Below the pieces are notes generated by a model. That model saw nothing but the letters and a program-made list of their open reading frames with translations. It made no database searches and was not told the origin of the DNA. DNA of 25,818 nt from positions 1 through 25,818 of IMG/VR virus record IMGVR_UViG_3300020446_001464. One strand, written 5' to 3'. Shown here piece after piece: positions 25,605 to 25,818 of the stretch. The DNA comes from a virus. Numbering within the stretch: the first letter of the stretch is position 1; each line of letters starts with the position of its first letter. A program made the translations under genes and the position numbers.

Positions 25605-25818
25605 CAGGTGTCGTCCAGAAGTAATCGTCACAATCACCCAATCGACCCCAATTTACATCATTCTCAACCTCAAAGATACGTGTCGAAACCTTAAAATCAG
25701 GTATTTTCACGTTCTGAGGTGTCATCGAGGTATCAAAGATGCGACAACGGTTGTTTGGATAGAGACAAAACTGCCCATTTCGCAATTCAATCAAGTTAAA
25801 TGACTTATGTTCATCGGG
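25585..25818 (-). CDS. Unknown small phage protein, start beyond right window edge
   Basis: The frame is open from the window edge to the TAG/TGA-type stop at 25585-25587, 77 codons in view. The first internal start codon is only a TTG at 25792-25794, and the upstream codons (PDEHKSFN) read on smoothly, so I treat the gene as 5' truncated. The visible part reads NLIELRNGQFCLYPNNRC, then RIFDTSMTP, DFKVSTRIFEVEN and WGRLGDCDDYFWTTPDE. It is polar, with no membrane segment, and is rich in aromatic residues and in conserved-looking Asn/Gly turns. I recognise the style as a marine T4-like phage hypothetical protein but know no function. It overlaps the next gene by 20 bases. Confidence 0.7.
   Translation of the reverse strand, partial: PDEHKSFNLIELRNGQFCLYPNNRCRIFDTSMTPQNVKIPDFKVSTRIFEVENDVNWGRLGDCDDYFWTTPDERREE

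Noticed and set aside
25604-25637. GTG start at 25637 for the 155-aa gene, and a TTG start at 25234 for speD
   Set aside because: Both enlarge overlaps with the upstream gene (to 53 and 98 bases), while ATG codons give normal short overlaps and family-like N-termini.

Overview
The window looks like part of the virion-structure region of a marine T4-like myovirus, of the cyanophage or pelagiphage type. The evidence is: (i) a consecutive gp25 - gp6 - giant protein - gp8 - DUF4815 protein series, which follows the baseplate-wedge gene order of T4-like phages; (ii) exact T4-type late promoter cores (TATAAATA) at two of the gene boundaries; (iii) a phage-type speD (S-adenosylmethionine decarboxylase), an auxiliary metabolic gene known from marine cyanophages; (iv) strongly AT-rich sequence and nearly gapless coding. 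No photosynthesis gene lies in the window, so the host (Prochlorococcus, Synechococcus, SAR11 or other) cannot be fixed from this sequence.

Layout: every gene is on the minus strand, so transcription runs from the right end (25818) to the left end (1). First come three tightly overlapping small genes. They are an unknown protein whose start lies beyond the right edge, an unknown protein of about 155 aa, and speD. The last bases of speD are followed at once by a late promoter core (24790-24797), which opens the unit gp25 (133 aa) - gp6 (648 aa) - giant protein (4388 aa, 13.2 kb, about half of the window). A second late promoter core (9232-9239) opens the unit gp8 (530 aa) - DUF4815 structural protein (2476 aa) - start of a small protein cut by the left edge. 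Within these units genes are 1-3 bases apart or overlap (TAATG at 183-187), which suggests translational coupling. No stretch above about 50 bases lacks a gene; no tRNA, CRISPR, insertion sequence or terminator hairpin was seen.

How it works together: gp25, gp6 and gp8 are baseplate wedge parts. The giant protein sits in the slot that gene 7 occupies in T4. It has a conserved N-terminal region followed by thousands of residues of repeated beta-type modules, including a YHYH-like domain. The DUF4815 protein is also a very long, probably peripheral, virion protein. The giant protein, gp8 and the DUF4815 protein share the same small modules (a G-x-GY repeat in all three, an 'E-x-V-x-Y...RG' module in two), so these neighbours seem to have grown by module duplication and exchange. 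SpeD would supply decarboxylated SAM for host spermidine synthesis during infection; no spermidine synthase is in the window. The most unusual content is the giant modular wedge-locus protein and the unknown gene pair next to speD.
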